From assembly GCA_963787375.1 (NCBI GenBank), contig CAWBCR010000013.1, positions 186,001-250,000 of the forward strand: 64,000 nt of DNA, written 5' to 3'. Below are positions 46,049 to 54,179 of the stretch, piece after piece (positions within the stretch are counted from its first letter, which is position 1; each line of letters starts with the position of its first letter). This DNA comes from CAWBCR01 sp963787375 (GTDB lineage Bacteria > Chloroflexota > Anaerolineae > Aggregatilineales > UBA3940). Position numbers and translations under genes: made by a program. The notes under the pieces are model-generated. The model worked only from the letters and a program-made list of their open reading frames with translations. It ran no database searches and was not told where the DNA came from.

Positions 46049-46624
46049 CTACCGCCTCGGTGAGCGCCAGCGGCGCGGCTTCTGCTCACGCTTGACGTCC
46101 TTGAGCGGGTGGTGGACGTGCTCCAGCCGCTTGAGGATGACCTGGTAGCGGTCGTGGTCGGGTGTGATGACAAACACCGGCATGCGTCCCAGCCCAAGAT
46201 ACATACCCACCGGCGCGAGCACGTCCAACCCCGGCACGTACACGGCGTACACCTCGTCCCAGCGGCGGCGCAGCAGCAGTCCGACGTGTGCCGGAGGCCT
46301 GACCGTCCACACGGCAGCGTGCTTCAACTCCTCCCATTTGACGGTCGCTTCCCACGGCCCGAAGATCGCGATGCGAATGCCGCTAATCCCTACGCCCAGG
46401 TCGGCGGTGGTCACCAGCAGACCCAGCGCCGGTATCCCTGCGAAGAACAGCACCGGCAGCAGGAAGATCAGCGTAAGCTGCAGGAAGCCCCACTGGCCCC
46501 ATCCCAGAAGGAAGATCAGCAGCGGCACGCCGAGAAATACCGCGACCAACCCCCAGCGCAGGCCGGCTGCGGCCAGCCGCCGGTCGCGGCGATAGGGATA
46601 CCATTCCACACGCTCGTCGTCCAT
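46049..46624 (-). CDS. membrane protein with PH-like domain, between two femAB genes
   Basis: 191 residues from the ATG (MDDERVEWYPYRRDRRL) preceded by GAGGGC; a GTG 12 bases upstream is possible. Two hydrophobic helices (about residues 21-41 and 47-70) are followed by a soluble region with VGISGIRIAIFGPWEATVKWEELKHAAVW, the pattern of a small bacterial PH-like (DUF304-type) domain, and a basic tail. It starts 12 bases after the upstream femAB stop, so the three genes are one operon. A role in placing or regulating the FemAB enzymes is inferred from location only. Confidence 0.75.
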   Translation of the reverse strand: MDDERVEWYPYRRDRRLAAAGLRWGLVAVFLGVPLLIFLLGWGQWGFLQLTLIFLLPVLFFAGIPALGLLVTTADLGVGISGIRIAIFGPWEATVKWEELKHAAVWTVRPPAHVGLLLRRRWDEVYAVYVPGLDVLAPVGMYLGLGRMPVFVITPDHDRYQVILKRLEHVHHPLKDVKREQKPRRWRSPRR

Positions 46625-46636
46625 GCCTGCCCTCAC

Positions 46637-47677
46637 TTATGCCAGCCCGCCGCGCCGCAGCGCAATCGCCACACGGTACGCTGCGTACAGCGCGGGCCGG
46701 TAGACCCGGTCCCACGCGCCGACCGTGCGCCGCACCTCGCCGCCGAACCCGCGTTTGAAGCCATACACGCCCCACAGGCCGTCGTCGCGCTGCTGAAACT
46801 GCGCTTCGAGCGCCGCCTCGTCCTCGTCGGGAACGCCCCACAGATCATAGCGCACGCAGCCGCGCTCGCGCGCCCAGCGCATTGCCTCCCACTGCAGCGC
46901 ATAAGCCGGCATGCGGCTGCGCTCCGCATCCGACGAGGCCCCGTAGAGATAGGTCGCGGTCTCGCCCTGCGCGAAGACGAACAGCCCGGCCAGATCCTGG
47001 CCCTGGTACGAAGCCATCAGCAGCGCGGCGCGCTCCCCGCCAAACAGCTCCCACACCCGCCGGTAGTAGGCGTCGCTGTGCACACCAAATTCATTCCGTG
47101 CACCGGTCACGCCCATCAGCCGGTTAAATGCGTCGAGGTCCGCCGCGCCGCCGCGCCGGACGGTGACCTCTTTCTTCGCAGCCACGCGGACTTTACGCCG
47201 CGTAGTCTGGCTCATGTGCATCAGGATATCGTCCTCGCTGCCGGTCAGATCGATGACGATAGTACGCGGCGGCTGCACCGTCTGCGCCAACTCGCGGAAG
47301 GACAACGCGGCCAGCCGCTCGCGGACCGCCGCGCTCTCCCACACGCCCGGCTCGACCTTCAGCAGCGCCGCCGCACGCTGCTTCGCCGCCGCGTCGACGT
47401 GCTTCAGCAGCGCAGCGACCGTCTCGCCGTCTTCCCAGCCGACGACCGGCCCGCGCGGCACGTAGGCGATTGTGCCCAGGCGCAGCGGCAGTCGCCGGTA
47501 CAGCACCAGCGCCCCCGCCGCGATCTGCCCATCGTGCCCGATCGCGACGATCTCATCCTGCCAGCCGAAGTCGCGTTTCAGCGCCCCCCAGCGCGAGGTT
47601 TGCAGCAGGTGGCCGCCCCTCGCGCCGACAAAGCGGTCCCACGCCTCCGGGCCCGGCTCGATGCGTTCCAGCGTCAT
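46637..47677 (-). CDS. FemAB family aminoacyltransferase, copy 1
   Basis: 346 residues. It shares the family order with copy 2: HLLQTSRWGALKRDFGWQDEI, AYVPRGPVVGW, IVIDLTGSEDDILMHMSQTTRRKVR, YGASSDAERSRMPAYALQWEAMRWARERG, YDLWGVPDE and YGFKRGFGG. The two are clear paralogues, and in organisms with two Fem proteins each commonly adds a different residue to the interpeptide bridge. It is the first gene of the operon and has AGGAGAG upstream of the ATG with a TATAAT promoter about 30 bases away. Cytoplasmic, tRNA-dependent. Confidence 0.93.
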   Translation of the reverse strand: MTLERIEPGPEAWDRFVGARGGHLLQTSRWGALKRDFGWQDEIVAIGHDGQIAAGALVLYRRLPLRLGTIAYVPRGPVVGWEDGETVAALLKHVDAAAKQRAAALLKVEPGVWESAAVRERLAALSFRELAQTVQPPRTIVIDLTGSEDDILMHMSQTTRRKVRVAAKKEVTVRRGGAADLDAFNRLMGVTGARNEFGVHSDAYYRRVWELFGGERAALLMASYQGQDLAGLFVFAQGETATYLYGASSDAERSRMPAYALQWEAMRWARERGCVRYDLWGVPDEDEAALEAQFQQRDDGLWGVYGFKRGFGGEVRRTVGAWDRVYRPALYAAYRVAIALRRGGLA

Positions 47678-47705
47678 GCGCTCTCCTTTAGCTCAGTGCG
47701 TGTTC

Positions 47706-47711
47706 ATTATA
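47706..47711 (-). promoter_or_regulatory. -10 box of the femAB operon
   Basis: Perfect TATAAT on the minus strand, 28 bases before the ATG; the -35 at 17-base spacing (TGGGCG) is poor. Confidence 0.5.
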
Positions 47712-47829
47712 GACGCCCTGACTGCCCGCGCCCACCGCCATGTGTGACTTTATTCCCTGCCATGAATCCCCAATATGTGTTACCATCCATCCCGCTCGCC
47801 GCTCATGGCGACGTGCACGGGAGATACAC

Positions 47830-48949
47830 ATGACGTGGCTGTTTCTGGCAATCCGCCGCACGTGGGCGATTGCCAAAAAAGAGTTTGTACACATCCTAAT
47901 GGACCCCGGTGCGATGTTCCTGGTGACCTTTGCCCCGGCTGTGGTGCTCACGCTGCTGGCCTACGTCTTCAGCTTCGATGTTGGCACCAGCACGCTCGTC
48001 GTCGTCGACCTCGACCAGTCGAGCGTGTCGCAGGATTACCTGCGCACCCTCACCAGCGACGGCTACATCCGTATCGTCGGCTACCCGCGCAGCTACGACG
48101 AGGCAACCACGTGGCTTGCCTCCAGCCGCGCCGACGCCGCGCTGATCATCCCGCCGGAGTTTGGCGCGAACCTTACTGCGGGCCGCACCGCACCGGTCCA
48201 CCAGGTCGTCGACGGTGTCGACGTGCCCGCCGCCCGCCAGGTGATGGGAGCCGTCTCAGAGCGGACGCACCTGTTTGTTGCCGCGATGGGCTTCACAAGC
48301 CCGCCTCCTATCGACGTGCGCACCCGCATCTGGTTTAACGAGAACCTGGTGTCGCAGGTCAGCATGGTGCCCGGCCTGATGGCGCTGGTGCTGATCCTGC
48401 CCGCGATGGCCGTCGGGCTGGGCCTGACTCTGCGAAAAGGAGACCGGCACGATGGAGACGCTGGTCACCACGCCTGTTCTCGGCTCCGACGTGCTGGTCG
48501 GCAAGCTGGTCGTATACCTGGCGCTGGGCCTCCTCAGCGCGCTGATCGCGCTGGGCGTCGAGTTCTTCTGGTTTGGTGTGCCTTTCCGCGGCAACCTGCT
48601 GCTGTGGCTGCTGGCGACCGGCTTCTACCTGCTGGCCTGCATGGGCTTCAGCCTGGTCATCTCCAGTTTCACCCGTTCGCAGCAGACGTCGATGGTCATC
48701 ACGCTGATCGCGCTGTTTATCCCCGGCTTCCTGATGAGCGGCCTGTCCGATCCGATCAGCCCGGTGCCCGGCTTCAGCCGAACGTTCGCGCTGATGCTGC
48801 CCACCACGCACTACATCCTATTGTCGCGTGGGATCGCGCTCAAAGGGCTGTCGCTGGGCGAGATGTGGCAGCCGCTGCTGGCGCTGGCGGTGATGGGATT
48901 TGCGGGGCTCGGCGCGGCGATTGCCCTGTTCAAGAAGAAACTGGCCTGA
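47830..48949 (+). CDS. ABC-2 type permease (YhfS/YbhR-like), one-base frameshift
   Basis: Begins with GGGAG and ATG; MTWLFLAIRRTWAIAKKEFVHILMDP is the usual N-terminus with helix 1. A large extracytoplasmic domain follows (VVVDLDQSSVSQDYL). The frame breaks near 48431. Removing one T gives GLTREKETGTMETLVTTPV, the invariant EKE/ERGTxExL motif of ABC-2 permeases, with four more helices to the end; about 372 residues. It is followed by a second permease gene after seven bases. No ABC ATPase gene lies next to them, so the energising subunit must be elsewhere. Confidence 0.88.
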
Positions 48950-48956
48950 GGTACCG

Positions 48957-50090
48957 ATGTTCAACCGTCTTTACGCGCTCGTCACCAAAGAGCTGCTCCA
49001 ATTCTCGCGCGACCGGCTGCTGATGGTCGTCATCCTGATAGGCCCGGCCATGCAGTTGTGGGTGGTCGGCGGGGGAAGCGGTGGCGGCTCGTCCGATGTG
49101 ACCGGTACGCCGGTGGCGGTCATCGATCGCAGCGTCAGCGAGACCAGCCGGGCGGTCGTCACGGCGCTCGACAACACGCCGGAGCTGACCGTCACGCGCT
49201 TCCCGGAGAGCCTCGACGAGGCCACCCGCCTGATCGACACGGGGGCCGTCAACGCCGTGGTGGTGATCCCGGAGACCTTCTCCGACGATCTCAGGGCCGG
49301 TCAAACGGCGCAGGTGCAGCTAATCATCGACGGCTCGAACGTGTCCGCCGCCTCGGATGTGCTCTCCGCTGCACAGGGCGCTATCGACACGCTGGGCTGG
49401 AACATCGCGCTGGCATCGTCCGGGCTGTCAAGCTCCGTTTCGCCGCCCGGCATCGACCTGCGCCAGGAGGCGCTGTACAACCAGGCCCTCGACAGCAAAC
49501 CCTACGAGATCACCGCACACATGGCGTTTTTTACCTTCCTGGTGGTGGCGCTGACCGCCGTGATGGGCATCGTGCGCGAGCTGGAGATGGGCACCATCGA
49601 GCAGATCATGATCACCCCGCTCACCCAGCTTGAGCTGATCGTCGGCAAGGCCACCGGCCCCGCGATTATCGGCTTCGTCAACTTCAGTTCCATGTTCGTG
49701 ATGGGCCGCCTGATCTTCAACCTCCCGATGCGCGGCTCGTGGCTGCTGCTGGGCGTCATGACCGTGCTGTACCTGGTTTCCGAGGTCTCCTTCTCGCTGA
49801 TGATCTCGACGGTCACCCGCACCCAGCAGCAGGCGATCACCATCATTTTCGTGTGGGTGATGATCGCGCTGGCGCTATCGGGCTTCCTGGTCCCGATCAC
49901 CAGCCTGCCCGGCGTGCTGAACTTCGCCGCGAACGCGCTGCCGCTCCAGCACTTCATCGAGATTGTGCGCAGCGTGATGCTGCGCGGCGCGGGGCTTTCG
50001 GCGCTGTGGCCGCACGTCCTGTCACTTGTCGCGCTGGATGTGGTGGTCGTCACAGCGACGACCTTCTTGCTGCGCCGCCTGGGGACGTAA
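48957..50090 (+). CDS. ABC-2 type permease, second subunit
   Basis: 377 residues from an ATG six bases after GAGG. Layout: N-terminal helix (VTKELLQFSRDRLLMVVILIGPA), extracytoplasmic domain with VAVIDRSVSETSRAVV and FPESLDEATRLIDTG, then REFELE-type motif IVRELEMGTIEQIMITPLTQLELIVGK and five helices. This half is intact, unlike its partner. Together they would form a heterodimeric exporter of the YbhFSR type, which usually exports drugs or lipids. The neighbouring ATPase is missing here. Confidence 0.94.
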   Translation: MFNRLYALVTKELLQFSRDRLLMVVILIGPAMQLWVVGGGSGGGSSDVTGTPVAVIDRSVSETSRAVVTALDNTPELTVTRFPESLDEATRLIDTGAVNAVVVIPETFSDDLRAGQTAQVQLIIDGSNVSAASDVLSAAQGAIDTLGWNIALASSGLSSSVSPPGIDLRQEALYNQALDSKPYEITAHMAFFTFLVVALTAVMGIVRELEMGTIEQIMITPLTQLELIVGKATGPAIIGFVNFSSMFVMGRLIFNLPMRGSWLLLGVMTVLYLVSEVSFSLMISTVTRTQQQAITIIFVWVMIALALSGFLVPITSLPGVLNFAANALPLQHFIEIVRSVMLRGAGLSALWPHVLSLVALDVVVVTATTFLLRRLGT

Positions 50091-50112
50091 GCAAATCGCT
50101 CGCGAGGTTCGC

Positions 50113-50143
50113 GCGGCGGGGCCACGACTGGCCTCGCCGCTTT
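50113..50143 (+). terminator. terminator after the ABC-2 permease pair
   Basis: GCGGCGGGGCC and GGCCTCGCCGC form an 11-base-pair stem (one G-T) with loop ACGACT, followed by TTT. It lies 22 bases after the stop and overlaps the -35 of the next promoter. Confidence 0.7.
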
Positions 50144-50169
50144 GACTCCCGCCGGTTGTATGCTACGAT
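50142..50169 (+). promoter_or_regulatory. promoter of the PD40-like lipoprotein gene
   Basis: TTGACT (50142-50147), a 16-base spacer, TACGAT (50164-50169); start expected near 50176, about 28 bases before the ATG. Confidence 0.55.
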
Positions 50170-50203
50170 CCGCCGTACGGAGATGTCTCAGGAGAGAAGC
50201 GCT

Positions 50204-51427
50204 ATGTCATCCTCGCGGCGTGTGTTGTTTGCCATTCTATCGTGGGTATTCCTGCTATCGGGCTGCGCGCTGTTCACCGGTGGCCAGCAGCCGGCCCCGC
50301 CGCCCCCAGCCGCCGCCATCCAATCGATGCCAACGATCACCCCCACGCCCTCGCCGACCCCACCTGTGACGCCGACGCCGCTGTCGCCGCTGGACGCGGA
50401 TCGCCTGCCGGCGGGCACCGTCGCGCCCGGCGAGGTGATGTACGTGCGGGGCGGGCAGATATGGGCTATCGGCGTCGACGGAGGCAACGAGCGCGCAATC
50501 ACCGACTTTTCTGACAGCGTTGTCCTGCGCGATCTGGCTCTCTCGCTGGACGGGCGCTACCTGGCTTTCACCATCAATTCGTCGATCCTGGCGGTGCTCG
50601 ACACCTACCAGGGCGGCATCACTGTGCGCGACCGTGCCAGCGGTGGCCTGATCCGCGCGCTGGTCTGGTCGCGCGATTTGCTGTCGCTGTATTATGAGAA
50701 ACTCTCGCTGGACCCCTCGACCGCGCTGCCGACCACTTCACAGGTGATGCAGGTGACTGCCAACGACCAGACGCCGCCGCAGAGCGTCGTCTCCGGCGAT
50801 GCGACCGCTGAGCTAACCCCGTCGTTCAGTCTGGGTGGGGGCAGCATGCTCCTCACCGAGACGCACCTGGACGCCGCGAAGCCGACCGCGCCGCTGGTCT
50901 TCGCGCCCGGCAGCGGGATGACTCCGCTGGCCGTGCCCGGCCTCCAATCGCCAAGCGTGGCGGATGTCTCGCCAGACGGCGCGCGCCTGCTGCTATATGA
51001 CCAGGCAAAGACTTCTGCAGAAGGCCCGACCGCGCTGTACGCTGCCGACTACGATCCCGCCTCCGGCGCGCAGAACATCCGGCCCATTGCCGCCGACGAC
51101 ACCGCGTCGTTCGATGAGGCGTTCTTCGCGCCCGATTCGCAGCGCATCGTGGTTCTGATGTCGGCGGCAGTCAACGGCGTGCCCGGCCCGGCGACCGCTG
51201 TCGTCTTCACGCCTGCCGGCGATACATTCAGCGCCACGCCGCTGGCTGCCGTCCCCGACATGACGGCGCTGGCCGCAAGCTGGCACGGCGACGATAGCAT
51301 GATCGTGCAGTGGCTGTCGCTCAGCAGCGGCGGCGACTCGACGCTGTGGCGGCTGCCGCTGGACGGCTCGCCGGGCGCGCAGTTGACCATCGGCGAGCAG
51401 CCGGTCGTGGCGCTGGCTCAGCGTTGA
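50204..51427 (+). CDS. lipoprotein with beta-propeller-like (PD40/WD40-type) repeats
   Basis: 407 residues from the ATG with AGGAGAG upstream (another ATG 21 bases upstream is possible). Signal peptide VLFAILSWVFLLSGC ends in a lipobox LSGC. A Pro/Thr linker (about 25-60) leads to a series of blades: GEVMYVRGGQIWAIGVDGGNERAI, LSLDGRYLAFTI, then FSLGGGSMLL, VSPDGARLLLYD, FAPDSQRIVVLM. These are PD40/TolB-like repeats, an extracellular propeller. It probably sits on the outer face of the membrane; ligand unknown. It precedes the nuo promoter but has its own. Confidence 0.85.
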   Translation: MSSSRRVLFAILSWVFLLSGCALFTGGQQPAPPPPAAAIQSMPTITPTPSPTPPVTPTPLSPLDADRLPAGTVAPGEVMYVRGGQIWAIGVDGGNERAITDFSDSVVLRDLALSLDGRYLAFTINSSILAVLDTYQGGITVRDRASGGLIRALVWSRDLLSLYYEKLSLDPSTALPTTSQVMQVTANDQTPPQSVVSGDATAELTPSFSLGGGSMLLTETHLDAAKPTAPLVFAPGSGMTPLAVPGLQSPSVADVSPDGARLLLYDQAKTSAEGPTALYAADYDPASGAQNIRPIAADDTASFDEAFFAPDSQRIVVLMSAAVNGVPGPATAVVFTPAGDTFSATPLAAVPDMTALAASWHGDDSMIVQWLSLSSGGDSTLWRLPLDGSPGAQLTIGEQPVVALAQR

Positions 51428-51460
51428 GCGGGGCGTTATGCGTTATTAGGATAAAGTCTG

Positions 51461-51489
51461 TTGCCATATGGTTATGTGGATGCTATACT
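51461..51489 (+). promoter_or_regulatory. nuoA promoter (strong, extended -10)
   Basis: TTGCCA (51461-51466), a 17-base spacer and TATACT (51484-51489) preceded by TGC. The start is expected near 51496, giving a leader of about 80 bases to nuoA. Confidence 0.75.
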
Positions 51490-51574
51490 TGGCGGCAGCT
51501 TTCACAATGTATCCCTATCAACGCAATCGACCGCCACCCACAGCACGTGGTGTGCCAAAAGGGGTAATCCTTCT

Positions 51575-51928
51575 GTGAACGAGTGGACCTTCATCGCAAT
51601 CCTGGCTGTGATCTCCGTCATTACGCCGATGGCGCCCATTATGATAGGCCGAATGATCGGCCCTTCTAAACCCAACAAGGAAAAGAACAGCACCTACGAA
51701 TGCGGTGTCGAGACCGTCGGTGATACTTGGGTGCAGTTCAAGGTGCAGTACTATATCTTCGCCCTGGTCTTTCTGGTCTTCGACATTGAGGTCGTTTTCC
51801 TCTTTCCCTGGGCGGTCGCCTATAACCATCTGTCGCTGTTTGGCGTTGTCGCCGGCGTGATCTTTATCGTGACGCTGGCCGAGGCGCTGATTTACGCTTG
51901 GCGCAAGGGTGCTCTTGAGTGGCTGTAA
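51575..51928 (+). CDS. nuoA: NADH-quinone oxidoreductase subunit A
   Basis: 117 residues from GTG with AAGGGG upstream. Three helices, with the conserved YECGVETVGDTWVQFKVQYYIFALVFLVFDIEVVFLFPWA segment (residues around 43-85; key E/C/G and D-E in FDIEVVF). NuoA is a small membrane subunit of complex I near the quinone site. In most operons nuoB, C and D follow; here an intrinsic terminator follows instead, then nuoH. Confidence 0.96.
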   Translation: MNEWTFIAILAVISVITPMAPIMIGRMIGPSKPNKEKNSTYECGVETVGDTWVQFKVQYYIFALVFLVFDIEVVFLFPWAVAYNHLSLFGVVAGVIFIVTLAEALIYAWRKGALEWL

Positions 51929-51939
51929 CAGCACCATCA

Positions 51940-51970
51940 AGCTGATAGCCTTCCGGTTATCGGCTTTTTT
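51940..51970 (+). terminator. intrinsic terminator between nuoA and nuoH
   Basis: AGCTGATAGCC and GGTTATCGGCT pair over 11 bases (two G-T) with loop TTCC, and TTTTT follows. It lies 11 bases after the nuoA stop, so part of the transcripts should end before nuoH. Confidence 0.8.
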
Positions 51971-52024
51971 GTGCCTGTGGCCGTCACCCGGCGCGCCGTT
52001 CGGCATGAGGAGAGTGTAAGCTCT

Positions 52025-53314
52025 ATGGCGGATGTCTTTACCACCATCTACGACTGGATGTCGGGACTGCTGATGGGGTGGGGGGCCAGCAAGCTGGTTG
52101 TCGACATCGTGGTCGGCGTGATCGGCGCTGGCGTCATCGTCTTCTTCCTGCTTAACCTCGCCATCCTCATCATCTGGATCGAGCGCAAGTTCGTGGGCCG
52201 CATTCAGGACCGCATCGGGCCGAACCGTGTCGGGCCGTGGGGGCTGCTGCAAAACGTGGCCGATGTGCTCAAGCTGATGACCAAGGAAATCATCATCCCC
52301 GAAGGGGCTGACCTGATCCCCTTTATGCTGGCACCGGTGATCTCGGTCGCCAGCGTTTTCCTGATCTGGGCGGCCATCCCCTTCGCGCGGACTGCCATCG
52401 GCACCAACGTGAACATCGGCGCGCTGTACATCGTCGCCGTGAGCTCGCTGGGCATCATGTCGGTGCTGCTGGCCGGCTGGAGCAGCAACAACAAGTACGC
52501 GCTGCTGGGTGCGTTCCGCGGCGTGGCGATGCTGGTCAGCTACGAGGTGCCGATGATCCTGATGCTGCTGGTGCCGGTGATGCTGGCCGGCAGCATGCGC
52601 ATCAACGACATCGTCCAGGCGCAGAACGTGTGGTACATCTTCGCCATGCCGCTCGCTGGGCTGATCTTCTACACGGCTAACCACGCCGAAGCGGGCCGCG
52701 CGCCCTTCGACCTGCTCGAGGCCGAGTTGGAGATCGTGGCCGGCTACCACATCGAATACAGCGGGATGGCCTTTGCCATGTTCTACCTGGCCGAGTTCCT
52801 GCACGCCTTCACTATCTCGGCGCTGATGGCGACGCTGTTCCTGGGCGGCTGGCGCGGCCCCTTCGCCGAGCAGGTGCCGACGCTGGGCATCGTCTATTTC
52901 TTCATCAAGACGTTCCTCGTGTACCTGTTCAATGTGTGGGTGCGCGGTACGCTGCCCCGCCTGCGCATCGACCAGATCATGTCGTTCTGCTGGAAATTCC
53001 TGATCCCGCTGGCGCTGGCGCTGCTGGTCGCAGCGATGCTGGTCGACAAGCTGGTTGGCTCGCTGCCCGGATTTGCCTCGCTGTACTACGCCACCGGCAG
53101 CATCATCCAGATCACAGGCGGCGCGGCGACCTTCAATGCGGCGATCCTGATCCGCCCGGTGGTGCTGCTGTTCGTCAACCTGCTAGTCGGGGCTGCCGCG
53201 CTGGGGTGGATCGCCCGCCTGGGCCGCCTTGAGCGGGCACGCCTGGCCGCGATGGAGGCCGCTCCCGTCGAGCGCTCCGCGCCCGTCGAGCGTGCCGCCC
53301 AGCAGGCCAAGTAG
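52025..53314 (+). CDS. nuoH: NADH-quinone oxidoreductase subunit H
   Basis: 429 residues, about 90 more than the usual NuoH. Core motifs: WIERKFVGRIQDRIGPNRVGPWGLLQ near residues 57-82, KLMTKEIIIPEGAD and EAGRAPFDLLEAELEIVAGYHIEYSGM around 225-255, the quinone-chamber loop with essential Glu residues. NuoH links the hydrophilic arm to the pumps. The C-terminal end carries two extra helices and an Ala/Glu/Arg tail (APVERSAPVERAAQQ). GAGGAGAG lies about 11 bases upstream of the ATG. It heads the H-J-K-L-M-M-N block. Confidence 0.97.
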   Translation: MADVFTTIYDWMSGLLMGWGASKLVVDIVVGVIGAGVIVFFLLNLAILIIWIERKFVGRIQDRIGPNRVGPWGLLQNVADVLKLMTKEIIIPEGADLIPFMLAPVISVASVFLIWAAIPFARTAIGTNVNIGALYIVAVSSLGIMSVLLAGWSSNNKYALLGAFRGVAMLVSYEVPMILMLLVPVMLAGSMRINDIVQAQNVWYIFAMPLAGLIFYTANHAEAGRAPFDLLEAELEIVAGYHIEYSGMAFAMFYLAEFLHAFTISALMATLFLGGWRGPFAEQVPTLGIVYFFIKTFLVYLFNVWVRGTLPRLRIDQIMSFCWKFLIPLALALLVAAMLVDKLVGSLPGFASLYYATGSIIQITGGAATFNAAILIRPVVLLFVNLLVGAAALGWIARLGRLERARLAAMEAAPVERSAPVERAAQQAK

Positions 53315-53332
53315 TAGGGGAGTGACGAGTTA

Positions 53333-53839
53333 ATGCCAGTCAGCCTGACCCCCGTAACGGTCATTTTCGCCGTCATGGCGATCTTTGCTCTGGGCGGCGG
53401 CCTGGGTGTGGTCATCAGCCGCAACCTGGTCCACGCCGCCCTGTACCTGGTGCTGGCCCTGTTTGGCGTCGCCGGGTTGTTCGTGCTGCTCGAAGCACCG
53501 TTCCTGGCCGCTGTGCAGGTGCTGGTGTACGTGGGCGCTATCGCGGTGCTGATCACCATCACCATCATGGTCACGCGGCGCATCATGGGCATTACCGATA
53601 CGGTTAACAGCCAGTGGCCGGTGGCCGCGCTGGTTGCTGCGCTGGTGTTTGGCACGCTCGGCTTCGTGGTGATGGGCCAGTTCAACGGCGTGATGCCGGC
53701 TGCGCCCGTGCCGCCGGACAGCATCACGATGCTGGGCACGGCGTTCGCCAGCCACCAGGGCTATTTGCTGCCGTTTGAGGTCGCATCCGTCCTACTGCTG
53801 GCCGCGTTGATCGGCGCCATCGTTGTGGCGCGTGAGTAG
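53333..53839 (+). CDS. nuoJ: NADH-quinone oxidoreductase subunit J
   Basis: 168 residues with five helices. Helix 3 motif VLVYVGAIAVLITITIMV (with the Y-V-G-A-I-x-V-L pi-bulge region) and the N-terminal LGVVISRNLVHAALYLVLALFGVAG are typical of NuoJ. It is a membrane subunit at the junction of the proton pathway. GGGGAGTGACGAGTTA precedes the ATG; the gene starts 18 bases after nuoH and ends 18 bases before nuoK. Confidence 0.96.
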   Translation: MPVSLTPVTVIFAVMAIFALGGGLGVVISRNLVHAALYLVLALFGVAGLFVLLEAPFLAAVQVLVYVGAIAVLITITIMVTRRIMGITDTVNSQWPVAALVAALVFGTLGFVVMGQFNGVMPAAPVPPDSITMLGTAFASHQGYLLPFEVASVLLLAALIGAIVVARE

Positions 53840-53857
53840 TCGAAGGCGGAGAACCGT

Positions 53858-54166
53858 ATGATCCCTCTGCACTGGTATTTGCTCGTCGCCGCCGGGCTTT
53901 TCGCGCTGGGCACTTACGGCGTCCTCGCCCGGCGCAATGCGGTTGCCATCCTGATGAGCATCGAGCTGATGCTCAACGCCGTCAACCTGAACCTGGTCGC
54001 CTTCTGGCGCTACATCGCGCCGCAGAGTGTCACCGGGCAGGCTTTCGCGGTGTTCGTGTTTGCCGTGGCAGCCGCCGAGGCCGCCGTCGGCCTGGCGCTG
54101 ATCATCTCGATCTACCGCAACCGCGAAACCGTGATCGCCGAAGAAATCAACCTGCTCAAGTGGTAG
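53858..54166 (+). CDS. nuoK: NADH-quinone oxidoreductase subunit K
   Basis: 102 residues with three helices. It keeps the two proton-channel glutamates: SIELMLNAVNLNLVAFW (helix 2) and AAAEAAVGLALIISIYR (helix 3). The length matches normal NuoK. Start ATG follows AAGGCGGAG. It lies 18 bases after nuoJ and 13 before nuoL in one operon. Confidence 0.97.
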   Translation: MIPLHWYLLVAAGLFALGTYGVLARRNAVAILMSIELMLNAVNLNLVAFWRYIAPQSVTGQAFAVFVFAVAAAEAAVGLALIISIYRNRETVIAEEINLLKW

Positions 54167-54179
54167 CCGAGGACCGCTC

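Noticed and set aside
46109..47833. 574-codon open frame on the plus strand
   Set aside because: Antisense to the femAB operon and its promoter; no family motif.
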